64,000 nucleotides of DNA from Anaeromicropila herbilytica (GCF_016591975.1 NZ_AP024169.1:2519001-2583000); one strand, 5' to 3'; counted from the first letter of the stretch, positions 8,697-17,784 are shown. Numbers and translations: made by a program. Notes: generated by a model not told the origin, from the sequence alone.

Positions 8697-9269
8697 CTAA
8701 TCTGGCATATACCAATAAGAACTAAATTGATATAAGTAAGTTCTTGACCCTCCAGGCATTTGTGTTAAAGCATTGAATATATTGTAATAATCACCTGCTC
8801 CCATACTGATTGACAGTACACCAAACGCACCTAAGATAGAAAGAGAAGGCCAGATTAACCCTATCCCAAAAGGAATAATACCAAATATAAGGTTTGGTAG
8901 TAATGACATGAATATAAATCTGCCTTTACTCATTGTTTCAGTACCAACAACAAACAGCATTCCTTGCTTGAAGTTAGTATAAAGATAGACATCTTCTTTA
9001 AAACAAATGGCATGTAATAGTTCATGTGGAAACAAACTTAATAGAGCGAAAATAGAGCCTACAAGAATATATTCTATAAAAGAATTGCTATAACGCAGAT
9101 ATAAAATAAATCCAAAAACGAGTAGCATGATTACCGATAAAATACTCATGATTTTAGCCATTTCTTTCATATCTTTTGCTTCTTTAAATGGAACTGCTCC
9201 ACGCATGTGCGTATTGCACGGAAGAGATTCTGGGTTCAAATCATACTTTCCCATGTAATGTAATTTCAT
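8697..9269 (-). CDS. DUF3267 family membrane zincin
   Basis: 190 residues with four hydrophobic segments. FPHELLHAICF in the second membrane region gives the HExxH zinc-binding motif, and a later GAGDYYNIFNA stretch may supply the third ligand (GAGD, as in site-2-protease-like folds). DUF3267 proteins are predicted intramembrane or membrane-associated metallopeptidases. The start at ATG 9269 is preceded by AGGAGTG. No substrate is evident from the neighbours, which are single genes. Confidence 0.75.
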   Translation of the reverse strand: MKLHYMGKYDLNPESLPCNTHMRGAVPFKEAKDMKEMAKIMSILSVIMLLVFGFILYLRYSNSFIEYILVGSIFALLSLFPHELLHAICFKEDVYLYTNFKQGMLFVVGTETMSKGRFIFMSLLPNLIFGIIPFGIGLIWPSLSILGAFGVLSISMGAGDYYNIFNALTQMPGGSRTYLYQFSSYWYMPD

Positions 9270-9428
9270 TATGATTTCACTCCTATTTTCTAAATACCTA
9301 TTACTAAATTATACCCTAGGATTGCTTTCAAACCAAGTGTTAATTCAACGTTATCTGCTCGACCTACCATATGATAAATTCCATTATAATCCATTCTATA
9401 ATTATTTCAATAAATATTATGAAATAAT

Positions 9429-9486
9429 AAAAAGTACAATCAATAAACCTTCAATATTTTTTGAGGTTTCATTGATTGCACTTTTT
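9429..9486. terminator. Bidirectional terminator hairpin
   Basis: AAAAAGTaCAATCAATaAAC (9429 on) pairs with GTTTcATTGATTGcACTTTTT (to 9486), with matching A and T tracts on the outer sides. Confidence 0.75.
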
Positions 9487-9515
9487 AAAAGTATCATATA
9501 TCAGAATCGTAACTA

Positions 9516-9647
9516 ATTTGCTGACAATAGTTCCATATAATAGTTCGGATTACCAGTTAAATAGTATTGATACCATGCTTCTGTTGTTTCATGAGAATAA
9601 ATATGTAAATATTCGATAATATGTTTCGCCCATAATAATCCATCATA
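9516..9647 (-). pseudogene. Open stretch in frame after the WYL regulator stop
   Basis: Directly after the TAG of the WYL regulator (9650-9648) the same frame stays open for about 43 codons, reading YDGLLWAKHI then EYLHIYSHETTEAWYQYYL, to a TAG at 9516. WYL regulators normally end where the annotated gene ends, so this looks like the C-terminal stub of another gene joined in frame. Source family not recognised. No start codon with a ribosome site of its own. Confidence 0.35.
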
Positions 9648-10565
9648 CTACTCATGATACATTTGCATGATACCTTCATAATCCTCTATTATCCGATTAA
9701 TAAGTTCTACAGGGGCTAGCACCTTAGCATCCTTACCAAAAGAAAGAATTACTCCATACCAAAACTGTTCATTCTCAGGTACAACAATCTCATATTCAAA
9801 ATCACCATTTTCATATTCTTTCGTAACTGTACCATTTAAATATTCACGACATCTTGATATAAGATTTGCCTTACATAATAGTTGAATTGTGATCCTTTTT
9901 CTATGATCAGGTGAATCTTTTAGGATAGCATTCACTTCCCCTAGATTATGAATTCTTGTATTTTCTTTATCTAAACTTCTAAGATGATCCATTCGTATTA
10001 CTTTATACATTCGGTAATCATGATACTTCACGCTATATCCTATCAGATACCAATTGTACCACTTATATATAGTGGCAACTGGTTCAACTTCTACTTCTTT
10101 ATTCTCATCATTACTATTAGTATAGGAAAAGGTAATCCTATGTTTCTTCTGTATGCATTGATTCAGAATAAATAACATCTCATTCGTATCTCGATTCTCA
10201 TGAACAACGCTTAAGTCCATGAATATGGTATTGTCTGAATTCGGACTTAAATATTGCATTTTCTCCAAAGTTGCTTCAATATCTCTATTTGCATAAGCAG
10301 ATGCTAGTCCCTGTAATGCGCATATTACATAGTTATAATCAATCTCATCAGCTATCTGTTGTTGCATTTTAAAAGTTTCCATTATCTCGTAACCACCATC
10401 AACCCCACAATTAGAAACTACGGGAATTCCCGCTAAACACAAAGTATCAATATCTCTTACAATAGTTCTAGTAGAGACTTCAAAGTGTTTCGCTAATATA
10501 TTAGCTGAGGTTCGGCCATGATTTAATAGATATATTGTAAGTCCTAAAAGACGTTCAATCTTCAT
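9648..10565 (-). CDS. YafY/PafC-type transcriptional regulator (HTH_11 + WYL)
   Basis: 305 residues. An N-terminal winged helix (ERLLGLTIYLLNHGRTSANILA...VSTRTIVRDIDTLC, residues 3-45), then a WYL domain with the YNWYLIGYS segment (about 165-175), and the C-terminal WCX region. WYL regulators sense a ligand, often nucleic acid or a nucleotide, and control nearby genes. Start ATG with GGAGC upstream. No obvious target operon; the upstream neighbour is a GNAT transcribed the same way 65 bases away, so the two may be co-transcribed. Confidence 0.85.
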   Translation of the reverse strand: MKIERLLGLTIYLLNHGRTSANILAKHFEVSTRTIVRDIDTLCLAGIPVVSNCGVDGGYEIMETFKMQQQIADEIDYNYVICALQGLASAYANRDIEATLEKMQYLSPNSDNTIFMDLSVVHENRDTNEMLFILNQCIQKKHRITFSYTNSNDENKEVEVEPVATIYKWYNWYLIGYSVKYHDYRMYKVIRMDHLRSLDKENTRIHNLGEVNAILKDSPDHRKRITIQLLCKANLISRCREYLNGTVTKEYENGDFEYEIVVPENEQFWYGVILSFGKDAKVLAPVELINRIIEDYEGIMQMYHE

Positions 10566-10630
10566 ACTAGCTCCAATCTGTTGCTTTCGGTGACTTACGA
10601 ATTGAATGTTTGTAACGTATTATATTCATA

Positions 10631-11215
10631 CTAATTCCTACAATCCCTTGTGCATACCCAGTAATCTCCATATTCAGTCCCATCATGACCAATCACTTTT
10701 TCTTCAGAAGGATGAAATCCCATAAGCTCTAAAGCCTGAATTCTTTCCTTTGCAAATGGTGCTGCTTTTGTTGCAATCCAATTGCAGTGAAATAAATCAT
10801 ATGTATTCGATAACAAGATTGACACAATTGATTCAATACAATTATCATTTTCATAGTCACTTCTAAGATCCAATCTAAGTAGTGCACATGCATTAAAATA
10901 ATCCTTGGAATCTCTATGAAATAATTCAATAGTACCAATTGCTTCATTCGTGCTTTTATCGATAATAGACCATCTCACAAATGCTTTACATTGATATGAC
11001 CATATCCAAAACTGAATTGCCTCTTGTATTCTATCAAGCGTTTGGTAGTAAAAATTATCATTGCAATTGTCACTGTTAAAATATGAAACTGCTTTCTCAT
11101 CACTATATACTTTTAATAAATCCTTGGCATCTTCTATCTCTACCAGTCGTAATAGATACCCTTTGTCTTCTAATATTGGGCATTGTTCATAGACATCCTT
11201 CATTACTTTCATCAA
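10631..11215 (-). CDS. GNAT family N-acetyltransferase (RimJ/RimL type)
   Basis: 194 residues. It opens with a RimJ-like YLLRLVEIEDAKDLLKVYSDEKAV. Motif A is weak: the usual R/QxxGxG/A region reads RLDLRSDYENDNCIESIVSIL, so the pyrophosphate loop is not canonical. The C-terminal FAKERIQALELMGFHPSEE matches the usual 'N..s..vleklGF' block. Substrate unknown; relatives acetylate protein N-termini or small amines. It may be co-transcribed with the downstream WYL regulator. Confidence 0.7.
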   Translation of the reverse strand: MMKVMKDVYEQCPILEDKGYLLRLVEIEDAKDLLKVYSDEKAVSYFNSDNCNDNFYYQTLDRIQEAIQFWIWSYQCKAFVRWSIIDKSTNEAIGTIELFHRDSKDYFNACALLRLDLRSDYENDNCIESIVSILLSNTYDLFHCNWIATKAAPFAKERIQALELMGFHPSEEKVIGHDGTEYGDYWVCTRDCRN

Positions 11216-11236
11216 CTTCTTTCTTATATTTTTATA

Positions 11237-11749
11237 CTATAGCATTGTAATTGCATCTTCAAAAGTTATACATCTAGAATACCGATTGTTCCACATTTTT
11301 TCATTATAATATTTATATGATTGCTCTGCTGTCAAATACTCGTTATTAACTGTTGAGTTGCAATAAGCTGGAACTATCATATCGAATCCATGTTCAAATC
11401 CGCATTTAATTGTGGCATCAATACAATAATCTGTTTGCAATCCTGCAATCATAATCTTGCTCTCATTTTTAGATTGCAGATACTCTAGCAATCCTGTATC
11501 TTTAAATGCACTATTAACATGTTTGTCAAATATCTTTTCATTCAATTCAGGTGCAAATTCGTTAAAGATCTCAAATCCAGTAACACCTTTGGTTAATTCT
11601 TCACCATCATCGTGTCTAACATAAATCACTTCTGTATTGTTCTGTCTAGCAGTACATATCAGTTGCTTCGTATTGCTTACAAATTGCTCATATTGATAAA
11701 GATCCTTTGTTACTATTGAGTCTTGCGTATCAACAATTAATAAAATCAT
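11237..11749 (-). CDS. Isochorismatase-family cysteine hydrolase
   Basis: 170 residues with the complete catalytic set of the family: Asp in LLIVDTQDS, Lys in EKIFDKHVNSAF, and Cys in IAGLQTDYCIDAT, preceded by the cis-peptide-type GLQ. The fold hydrolyses amides, nicotinamide or isochorismate. The GLQTDYCI motif is usual in the generic subgroup with unknown substrate. RBS AAAGGAG 8 bases before ATG. A terminator-like hairpin lies upstream, so it starts its own unit. A paralogue is at 45122-45604. Confidence 0.85.
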   Translation of the reverse strand: MILLIVDTQDSIVTKDLYQYEQFVSNTKQLICTARQNNTEVIYVRHDDGEELTKGVTGFEIFNEFAPELNEKIFDKHVNSAFKDTGLLEYLQSKNESKIMIAGLQTDYCIDATIKCGFEHGFDMIVPAYCNSTVNNEYLTAEQSYKYYNEKMWNNRYSRCITFEDAITML

Positions 11750-11791
11750 ATTAAATCTCCTTTAGTTTTGGTTAATTTTCTTAATTATAAC

Positions 11792-11827
11792 AAAATAACT
11801 ATGACAGCTGTATGTCATAGTTATTTT
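11792..11827. terminator. Terminator hairpin
   Basis: AAAATAACTATGACA and TGTCATAGTTATTTT (11792-11827) form a 15-base perfect stem with a 6-base loop, bordered by A and T tracts. It separates the isochorismatase gene from the upstream hydrolase. Confidence 0.75.
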
Positions 11828-11931
11828 ATTATCTTATTATCTTGTTATCTAGATTTATAAAATTTATAACTAGATAGTCATAAGACAATATATATCCGAG
11901 TATATTCACTCAAGCATATTCCATTGATAAA

Positions 11932-12024
11932 TCATTGTTCAAGTTTCGTAGATTGCAATTTCACAGTACTGAATATTACTAAAAAAATTGAAATCAACAT
12001 TAGAATACCCACTATGCGTTTCAT
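11932..12024 (-). CDS. Possible 30-aa hydrophobic peptide or signal-peptide stub
   Basis: ATG at 12024, eight bases after the hydrolase stop, opens 30 codons reading MKRIVGILMLISIFLVIF followed by a polar tail, then TGA. It looks like a signal peptide or small membrane peptide. The ribosome site (TAAAG) is weak. It may be a truncated remnant. The rest of 11829-12031 holds nothing else I can recognise. Confidence 0.3.
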   Translation of the reverse strand: MKRIVGILMLISIFLVIFSTVKLQSTKLEQ

Positions 12025-12031
12025 AATAACT

Positions 12032-12790
12032 TTAACTATGTTGTTCGAAGTACTCTAAGATTTCCTTAAGTACTTGTTGTCTAGTGTTCGGTGCAAAACC
12101 ATGCCCCTCACCTTCATATACCTGAAGGCTTGCATTCTTAAAACTTGCAGTTGCCTTTTTAGCATATGTAAGTGGAACAATATAGTCAGAATCACCATGA
12201 AATATAATGACTGGCTTCTCATAATTATGTATATATTCAAAAACATCATACTGAGGTAGCTCATCATAAAACTTTCTTGAAATGTCCATACCCATACAGT
12301 CAATTGTATCAGGTAAGCCTTGTTCCTTGCGTTTGTTCCAATCATCTACAATACAAAAAGCAGGATACAAAAGTAACATACCAGCGATTTTATTTTGAAG
12401 TTCAGTTGCAACTAATGCTGTGACAAATCCGCCTTGACTTTCACCGTACAAATAGATCTGATTCTCATCAACAATGTCCATAGCTCCTATCATTTCAATA
12501 ACAGCTTTTAGATCCTCTTGCTCTGTTCGAATGCTCATATCTATAGAGTTCCCATTGCTTTTTGAAACTGTAGAACCTCCACAGAAATCATAACAATAAG
12601 TAATAATTTCGTGTTGCGCTAGTTCTTTCGCAATATCCTGCAAATCCATATGAGATGAATTATAGCCATGACTTAATATCAATACAGGTAGTTTTTTCTT
12701 TTCTGTCTGAGGAATATTAAGAACCCCGTAAATAAGATTTGTTCCATAAGAACAAGGCATTTCTTTCGTAATGTAATCTGATTTTTTCAT
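12032..12790 (-). CDS. Alpha/beta hydrolase (esterase/peptidase S9-like)
   Basis: About 252 residues from the ATG at 12790 (AAAGGAT is too close to the upstream ATG). Canonical fold features: oxyanion strand LILSHGYNSSH, nucleophile elbow LYGESQGGF (Ser), catalytic Asp in FHGDSDYIVP and His in EGHGF. It resembles bacterial acyl or feruloyl esterases and BAAT-like hydrolases of Firmicutes. Single gene. An esterase acting on plant-derived or antibiotic esters would fit the neighbourhood, but the substrate cannot be read. Confidence 0.85.
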   Translation of the reverse strand: MKKSDYITKEMPCSYGTNLIYGVLNIPQTEKKKLPVLILSHGYNSSHMDLQDIAKELAQHEIITYCYDFCGGSTVSKSNGNSIDMSIRTEQEDLKAVIEMIGAMDIVDENQIYLYGESQGGFVTALVATELQNKIAGMLLLYPAFCIVDDWNKRKEQGLPDTIDCMGMDISRKFYDELPQYDVFEYIHNYEKPVIIFHGDSDYIVPLTYAKKATASFKNASLQVYEGEGHGFAPNTRQQVLKEILEYFEQHS

Positions 12791-12879
12791 AAGCATATCC
12801 TTTCTTATATAAATGTTCTAATTTAATTATTATACTTCAATACTGTTATCTATTTAAGATTTTATGAAGTTCTTATGTT

Positions 12880-13485
12880 CTATCCTAGTGCTATACTTAG
12901 AGCAGATAGAATATTCATGATTGAATGCATGAGCCAACTTGGAACAATTGATCCAGAAGCATATTTTTCATTCATCCATCCTTCTACCCAACCAATCGTT
13001 CCTGGTAATATTGTAAGTATTATTGTAACCAGTATATTACCTGTAACTATTCCAAATGGTAATCCATGCATGAGCCCAAATAGACAAGCTTGTATTGTAT
13101 TACCACTGACAAAACCGAATTTATGAATCAGACGTTTTGCTAGAAATCCTCGAAACAAGATTTCTTCTGATAGTCCTGTTTGTATTATTGCATAAACTAA
13201 TATGCGGGGCAGAGCATTGAAACCTTGATTGGAAAACTGACTTGTTGCTGTATTAATATCTCCTAATAACTGTGTCATTACCATGACCATTAGAAATATA
13301 TAGGTACAAGATACTGCTAACATTATTAGAAATAGCTTTATCATGGAACCTTTTAAAACTGGTTTTTTAAGTCCAATCCATGTGAAAAAGTTTTCATCAT
13401 TTCTCGTTGTAATCATCCACCATATGAGCGGTATGATAGAAAATACAATAACTTGAACGATAGCGTTTACGAGCAAGTCCAACAT
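12880..13485 (-). CDS. CPBP family intramembrane glutamic endopeptidase
   Basis: 201 residues with about six membrane segments and the CPBP (Abi) motifs: motif 1 LSEEILFRGFL (EExxxR), motif 2 FGLMHGLPFG (FxxxH-like) and motif 3 SWLMHSIMN. The family contains Rce1-type proteases and bacteriocin self-immunity proteins. In Firmicutes many members are orphan and of unknown substrate. Single gene between an esterase and a kinase-like gene. Confidence 0.85.
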   Translation of the reverse strand: MLDLLVNAIVQVIVFSIIPLIWWMITTRNDENFFTWIGLKKPVLKGSMIKLFLIMLAVSCTYIFLMVMVMTQLLGDINTATSQFSNQGFNALPRILVYAIIQTGLSEEILFRGFLAKRLIHKFGFVSGNTIQACLFGLMHGLPFGIVTGNILVTIILTILPGTIGWVEGWMNEKYASGSIVPSWLMHSIMNILSALSIALG

Positions 13486-13510
13486 AATTCATATCTCCAA
13501 TCATTATTTA

Positions 13511-14215
13511 TTATTCATAATTTCTACAAGCTTCAATTACTGTTAAATACTGCGAGATTTCATCAATATTAACGTTCATAAAACTTATGTATAAGTCAGC
13601 TAGTTGTTTTTGCATAATTTCAATTTCTTCCCTATTCGGAATATTATCTGGTAATGACCCTTTTGCTATTAAAAAATACGTTCTTGCCACATCATATAGC
13701 CATGGTCCATAGCAAACATTCATAAAATCAATAATTAGCGTTGTTCCTTGTAAATTAATCCATACATTTCCAGGATGAAAATCTCCATGGCAAAGATTAT
13801 CTCCATCTGGTAATTCGTCTATTTTATTATAAAGCTTTTTACTTTCGTCTGTTTCATCACTAATCAGTTGTTTAAGAAAATCTTTATAGTAAATTCCTTC
13901 GTTGGTATGGCATTTTAATATATTCTTATGTACATCTACTATATTCTTTATTTGGTATTCAATATTTTCATTTCTTAATATTTTTTCTAGAACTGTTTCA
14001 CCATAAAGTCTATCGTAAATAATTCCAATTCTATCATTTATATGAATTATATCGTATGCATTTGGTACTGGTAAGTTCATTTTACTCATCAACTTAGAAT
14101 TCTTATATTCCTTTTCAATAGCACTACTACAATAGCCTTCAAAGAATAATTTACATACCTTTCCTTCTTCGTAAGCTATTATTTCAGCAGTATTACCGAC
14201 TCCAATAATCTCCAT
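13511..14215 (-). CDS. APH/choline-kinase-type phosphotransferase
   Basis: 234 residues, RBS GGAGG before ATG. Protein-kinase-like fold with catalytic loop LCHGDFHPGNVWI (HGDxHxxN) and metal-binding LIIDFMNVCYGPWLYDVA (IDF, where IDFE/D is usual). The N-lobe has a GVGNTAEIIAY glycine loop and a CKLFF lysine. The family phosphorylates aminoglycosides, homoserine, choline or similar. The C-terminus (VIEACRNYE) is about where short members end. Substrate unknown. A GNAT stub lies just upstream. Confidence 0.8.
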   Translation of the reverse strand: MEIIGVGNTAEIIAYEEGKVCKLFFEGYCSSAIEKEYKNSKLMSKMNLPVPNAYDIIHINDRIGIIYDRLYGETVLEKILRNENIEYQIKNIVDVHKNILKCHTNEGIYYKDFLKQLISDETDESKKLYNKIDELPDGDNLCHGDFHPGNVWINLQGTTLIIDFMNVCYGPWLYDVARTYFLIAKGSLPDNIPNREEIEIMQKQLADLYISFMNVNIDEISQYLTVIEACRNYE

Positions 14216-14273
14216 TTATTTTTCCTCCGGACTGCATTAATCATCAAATATGTAAATCAAACGTGGGTTAGAC

Positions 14274-14402
14274 CTATTTATTATTAATAGATTTACTTGC
14301 ATACTGAGCAATATAGATTTCTTTAAAGCCAAGACTATCATATAGAAATCTTGCTTTATTACCAACTACACAATATAGAATAGTCAACGTCTGACATTTC
14401 TT
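14274..14402 (-). pseudogene. GNAT acetyltransferase C-terminal remnant
   Basis: A 42-codon open frame reads KKCQTLTILYCVVGNKARF and then LYDSLGFKEIYIAQYA, an unmistakable GNAT C-terminal block (N-xxA-xxLYxxLGF). An in-frame TAA lies immediately upstream and there is no start, so only the tail of a lost acetyltransferase remains, stranded between a hydrolase and a phosphotransferase gene. Confidence 0.7.
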
Positions 14403-14446
14403 TTACGAATATGTTCAATCTATTCACTTCTTTCTAATATTGGTTT

Positions 14447-15082
14447 TTATTCTATACAGTTTACAAGAACTTCTGCTAATTCTTTCGGATTTTCTATCAT
14501 TGGCATATGGCATGAATTTTTAATAAATTTAAAATCAATCTTTTCTTCAATCTCTTTATCCAAACATAGATCTTCAATTCTCTTACTATACTCTTCTATC
14601 CCTCTGTCACCATAGATTCCATATATTTTACATGATATTTCACTAATGTATGAAGAATAGTCAAAGTTTTCTTTCAACGATATTTTTAAATCTTCAGTAT
14701 AATAAGATGATTCATTTTGCATCATATTCATAACTTTATCACCGTATTGTATCATATTATTAGGTAACATAAGGTTTCGATAAAATTCTTTAGCAGGACG
14801 TAGATTTGATTCTATAAAAATAACTGTACTGCATTGAAATTGAAATTTCGCTATTAATTCAAGTGCAATTATTCCACCCATACTATGTCCAACAATATAG
14901 TCGTAATGATTCTTTCCATATTCAGAATAAACCCATTCCGTAATATTCGATATACGATGCGCATTCTGAGTGATTTCATGCGGATATTCAATAAATGTTC
15001 CTTCTATATCTCCATTTTGTATCATATCGCTCCATATATCTAAAGTACAATTTAATCCATATAGGAAAAGTCCTTTTTTCAT
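14447..15082 (-). CDS. Alpha/beta hydrolase, 211 aa
   Basis: The open frame begins at 15109, but AGAAAGGAAAC sits three bases before the ATG at 15082, which gives MKKGLFLYGLNC as the start. Nucleophile elbow VGHSMGGIIALE (Ser about residue 78). The final SCHMPMIENPKELAE block carries the catalytic His with the usual 'H.p..E.p..f' context. It resembles small MhpC/RsbQ-type hydrolases. Substrate unknown. Confidence 0.8.
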   Translation of the reverse strand: MKKGLFLYGLNCTLDIWSDMIQNGDIEGTFIEYPHEITQNAHRISNITEWVYSEYGKNHYDYIVGHSMGGIIALELIAKFQFQCSTVIFIESNLRPAKEFYRNLMLPNNMIQYGDKVMNMMQNESSYYTEDLKISLKENFDYSSYISEISCKIYGIYGDRGIEEYSKRIEDLCLDKEIEEKIDFKFIKNSCHMPMIENPKELAEVLVNCIE

Positions 15083-15143
15083 AATGTTTCCTTTCTTAAG
15101 TATAATCAATTATCATATGTAAATGTGTATTTTATTATCGCGC

Positions 15144-15722
15144 CTAAAATCCCATCGCTTTTTTTACAATATCCATTTGCTCAGTAGAAGTTAATTTTTC
15201 TAAAAGTAAGAATGCAACACCTGATGCAGTCTCTGGGCAGTAAGATGTGATTACATTTTTATCTACGACAATAGGTTCATTTACTACATCTACGCCAAAT
15301 TCTTTTAATTGCTTTTGGCGATATGCATCTCTTAAATGATAAGTTGTAGCTTTCCTGCCTTTTAATACACCACTTTTTCCAACAGGTAGAGCAGCAACAC
15401 ATATGGTTGCAATTATTTTATCTTTTTTATCAAACTCACGGATTAGATTCAGAAACCTCTCATCATATGCTTCTTCATAGAACCCATACTCTTCGAATCC
15501 ACCAGGGATTGCCAATGCATCATAGTCATTTACATCAACTTCTTCAATTGTTTTGTCAACTAATATAGGAATATTGAAGGAACTTACTACTTCTTTTTGA
15601 AATCCACAAGTAACAACCGGAACATCATATCCATAATCATTTCTCGCCCAACCCATAACATCGACAAATACACTAAATTCCATTGTTTCAAATCCCTTTG
15701 CTAATAACAGTAATGTTTTCAT
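15144..15722 (-). CDS. DJ-1/PfpI family protein
   Basis: 192 residues. DJ-1 landmarks: LAIPGGFEEYGF strand and nucleophile elbow ATICVAALPVG, with Cys near residue 100, then KGRKATTYHL. Members act as glyoxalase III/deglycase-like enzymes, chaperones or amidases. The long C-terminal LLEKLTSTEQMDIVKKAMGF helix matches the YajL/ThiJ subgroup. RBS AAGGAG at seven bases. Single gene. Confidence 0.85.
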   Translation of the reverse strand: MKTLLLLAKGFETMEFSVFVDVMGWARNDYGYDVPVVTCGFQKEVVSSFNIPILVDKTIEEVDVNDYDALAIPGGFEEYGFYEEAYDERFLNLIREFDKKDKIIATICVAALPVGKSGVLKGRKATTYHLRDAYRQKQLKEFGVDVVNEPIVVDKNVITSYCPETASGVAFLLLEKLTSTEQMDIVKKAMGF

Positions 15723-15742
15723 AGAAAATCTCCTTAATTATA

Positions 15743-16402
15743 TTACTTTGTGGCTAAAAACAAGCGATTGGTTTGCTCATATTGTTCATAATATATTTCT
15801 TGATACTGCTCTATATGAAAATAAGAACCTATTAGATATTCCCACTCTTCTTTCGTGTTATTCCAAAGATATAATCCATCATCAAGTAGATTGCCATCTA
15901 CTACTTTAATGTTCCATTCTTTCATCTGCTCTTCTGTTATATAAGGGTTCAATTTAATAAATACCTTACCATGTGATTTCAGAATTCTATGTACTTCTTC
16001 CAATACCTTTTTGGCATCTACTGGATATAAATTATCAATTATATTTGACAAAATAATAGCATCAACACTGTCATTTTCGATATCCTGTATCTTATCTATT
16101 CCACCATGATAAAATGTATATGTTCCAGTTGTCATCTTTTTTGAACGTAATATTGCATGTTCAATTCCCGTTTCTGATAAATCAATTCCGATGTGATTCT
16201 TTGTTCCATATAATCCGCATAAAAATAAAATTGTTCCACTACCACAACCAAAGTCTAATACCGATTCAGTACCAGTGGTTAACCATTTTAATCCGCCATC
16301 AAAGATTTGATTCCCTGTGATTGGATTCTCTGGGATATTTATAGTATCTTTGCTAAATATCTCATTCCATTGATCAGAACATTTTTTATATATTTCGTTC
16401 AT
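15743..16402 (-). CDS. Class I SAM-dependent methyltransferase
   Basis: 219 residues. Motif I VLDFGCGSGTILFLCG (about 47-62), acidic motif II GIDLSETGI, motif III region DSVDAIILSNIIDNL, then VFIKLNPY. Substrate unknown. The start lies 17 bases inside the 3' end of the hexapeptide acetyltransferase gene, with GGAGGAGC supplied by that gene's last codons, so the two are translationally coupled and may modify the same molecule (inference). Confidence 0.85.
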   Translation of the reverse strand: MNEIYKKCSDQWNEIFSKDTINIPENPITGNQIFDGGLKWLTTGTESVLDFGCGSGTILFLCGLYGTKNHIGIDLSETGIEHAILRSKKMTTGTYTFYHGGIDKIQDIENDSVDAIILSNIIDNLYPVDAKKVLEEVHRILKSHGKVFIKLNPYITEEQMKEWNIKVVDGNLLDDGLYLWNNTKEEWEYLIGSYFHIEQYQEIYYEQYEQTNRLFLATK

Positions 16403-17069
16403 AGATAAGCTCCTCCATCTGTTTTATTATATCCAGAGATAATTCTGCTTTAAACAAATCAATATTTTCTTTAATAATATGCTCCGGAAATTCCCACCAT
16501 TTCAATTCTTGCAATCGTTCAATCCATTCCTCTCGACATCTCATCCGAATCACTCTTCCTGGATTGCCAACTACAATTGCATATGGCAGTACATCTTTTG
16601 TTACTACGCTAGAAGCTCCAATCACCGCTCCATTTCCAACTGTTACACCTCTAAGTATAGTAGCACCTGCGCCAATCCACACATCATTTCCAATCTGACA
16701 TTTTTCATATGCAGATTTCCAATTTCCTTCGCCACCCATATTCCATTTTGGATATACCAAAAAGCTATGTGTGGTAATATGATTCAGATCATGTGTATTT
16801 CCACCGATACTAACATTCCATGCTATGGAATTAAAAGAACCCATCTGAACATTCTTTATTACTGTATTGGCACCTGTATAACAATATCGTCCTATACTCG
16901 AATATACTATCTGATTGTTACGCTCTAACCTTACTCTGTCACCTAGTATACTATATTCAACTCTAGAATATTTATTGACGAACACTTCTGAACCTAGTGT
17001 TGATTCGACTATCTCAGATTCCTCTAATATATTGCTATCTTGGCCTATTACTGATTTTTTATCTATCAT
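16386..17069 (-). CDS. Left-handed beta-helix (hexapeptide) acyltransferase, Xat/CatB-like
   Basis: 227 residues of hexapeptide repeats ([LIV]GxxxxI), for example SNILEESEIVE, RVRLERNNQI, WIGAGATILRGVTVGNGAVI and GASSVVTKDVLPYAIVVGNP. It has the NTHDLNHITTHSF loop typical of xenobiotic or streptogramin O-acetyltransferases, where His is the catalytic base. The C-terminal helices (REEWIERLQELKWWEF) match the CatB/Vat family. Likely acetylates a hydroxyl of an antibiotic or sugar. Coupled to the downstream methyltransferase. RBS AGGAGA. Confidence 0.8.
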   Translation of the reverse strand: MIDKKSVIGQDSNILEESEIVESTLGSEVFVNKYSRVEYSILGDRVRLERNNQIVYSSIGRYCYTGANTVIKNVQMGSFNSIAWNVSIGGNTHDLNHITTHSFLVYPKWNMGGEGNWKSAYEKCQIGNDVWIGAGATILRGVTVGNGAVIGASSVVTKDVLPYAIVVGNPGRVIRMRCREEWIERLQELKWWEFPEHIIKENIDLFKAELSLDIIKQMEELIYERNI

Positions 17070-17180
17070 AACAATATCTCCTGGTCTGGTCTATTTAATA
17101 AATACCAATATTTGATAGTTCTTAACGATTCTCAATCCTCATGTAATAGTAATAAGTTCAAATGAAAGAATAATATGTAA

Positions 17181-17681
17181 TTACATTTCAAGTTTATATC
17201 TTGTAATCATTTCTGTGGTACCATCCTCAATCTTACTAGTACCTTCTGGTACAAAACCATGTTTCTCATAAAACTTTCTAGCAGTATCGTTTTTTTCTAA
17301 TACCCAAAGAAAGATTGTTCTGATATTATGCTTTTTTGCTTGTTCTATACAATTCTTAATAAGTATACTACCAATACCTTGACCTTGAAAAAAGGTATCC
17401 ACATAAAGTTCTGCAATTTCCATTCTATTTTCATTGCATTCATTATCACATTTATAAAATCTTATCAAGCCTTTTACAATTCCATCATCGTATACATATA
17501 TATTATCTAATACCGATTCTTTATCTCGAAATTCTAATGCTAAGTCTAAAACCTGCATTTCATTAAATGAAACATTATCATTCTTAAATATCGGTCTATA
17601 AGCTGTTCTTTTGGCAAATATGAGTATTTCCGCTAACCTTGAACTGTCTTTTCTATTTGCTTTCCTAATTTGTGTAACCAT
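17181..17681 (-). CDS. GNAT family N-acetyltransferase
   Basis: 166 residues. Complete GNAT pattern: RKANRKDSSRLAEIL opening, ELYVDTFFQGQGIGSILIKN (Q-x-x-G-x-G pyrophosphate loop) and LWVLEKNDTARKFYEKHGF near the C-terminus. Generic YjaB/PhnO-like member; acyl acceptor unknown. One of about thirteen apparently intact GNAT genes in the window. Confidence 0.9.
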   Translation of the reverse strand: MVTQIRKANRKDSSRLAEILIFAKRTAYRPIFKNDNVSFNEMQVLDLALEFRDKESVLDNIYVYDDGIVKGLIRFYKCDNECNENRMEIAELYVDTFFQGQGIGSILIKNCIEQAKKHNIRTIFLWVLEKNDTARKFYEKHGFVPEGTSKIEDGTTEMITRYKLEM

Positions 17682-17744
17682 TCATTCTCTTCCTTCAAAA
17701 TTAGTTTATTATTTATATACATGAGTTTTTCTGTTTTGTGCAAA

Positions 17745-17784
17745 TTGCCTAGACGACCTCCAAAACAGGTCATTTGTCGGGCAA
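17745..17784. repeat. Imperfect bulged palindrome between genes
   Basis: TTGCC (17745-17749) pairs with GGCAA (17780-17784), GAC with GTC inside, and GACCT with AGGTC around the loop CCAAAAC. A folded hairpin of three short stems with asymmetric bulges and no T-run, more GC-rich than its surroundings. Not a typical terminator. Function unknown. Confidence 0.4.

Noticed and set aside
9648..9650. TAG readthrough (pyrrolysine-like) extending the WYL regulator
   Set aside because: The regulator already ends at the usual family length and there is no sign of a pyrrolysine system; a captured gene tail is simpler.
12055..12345. 96-codon minus-strand frame inside the alpha/beta hydrolase
   Set aside because: Out-of-frame shadow of a well-supported gene; no homologous features.
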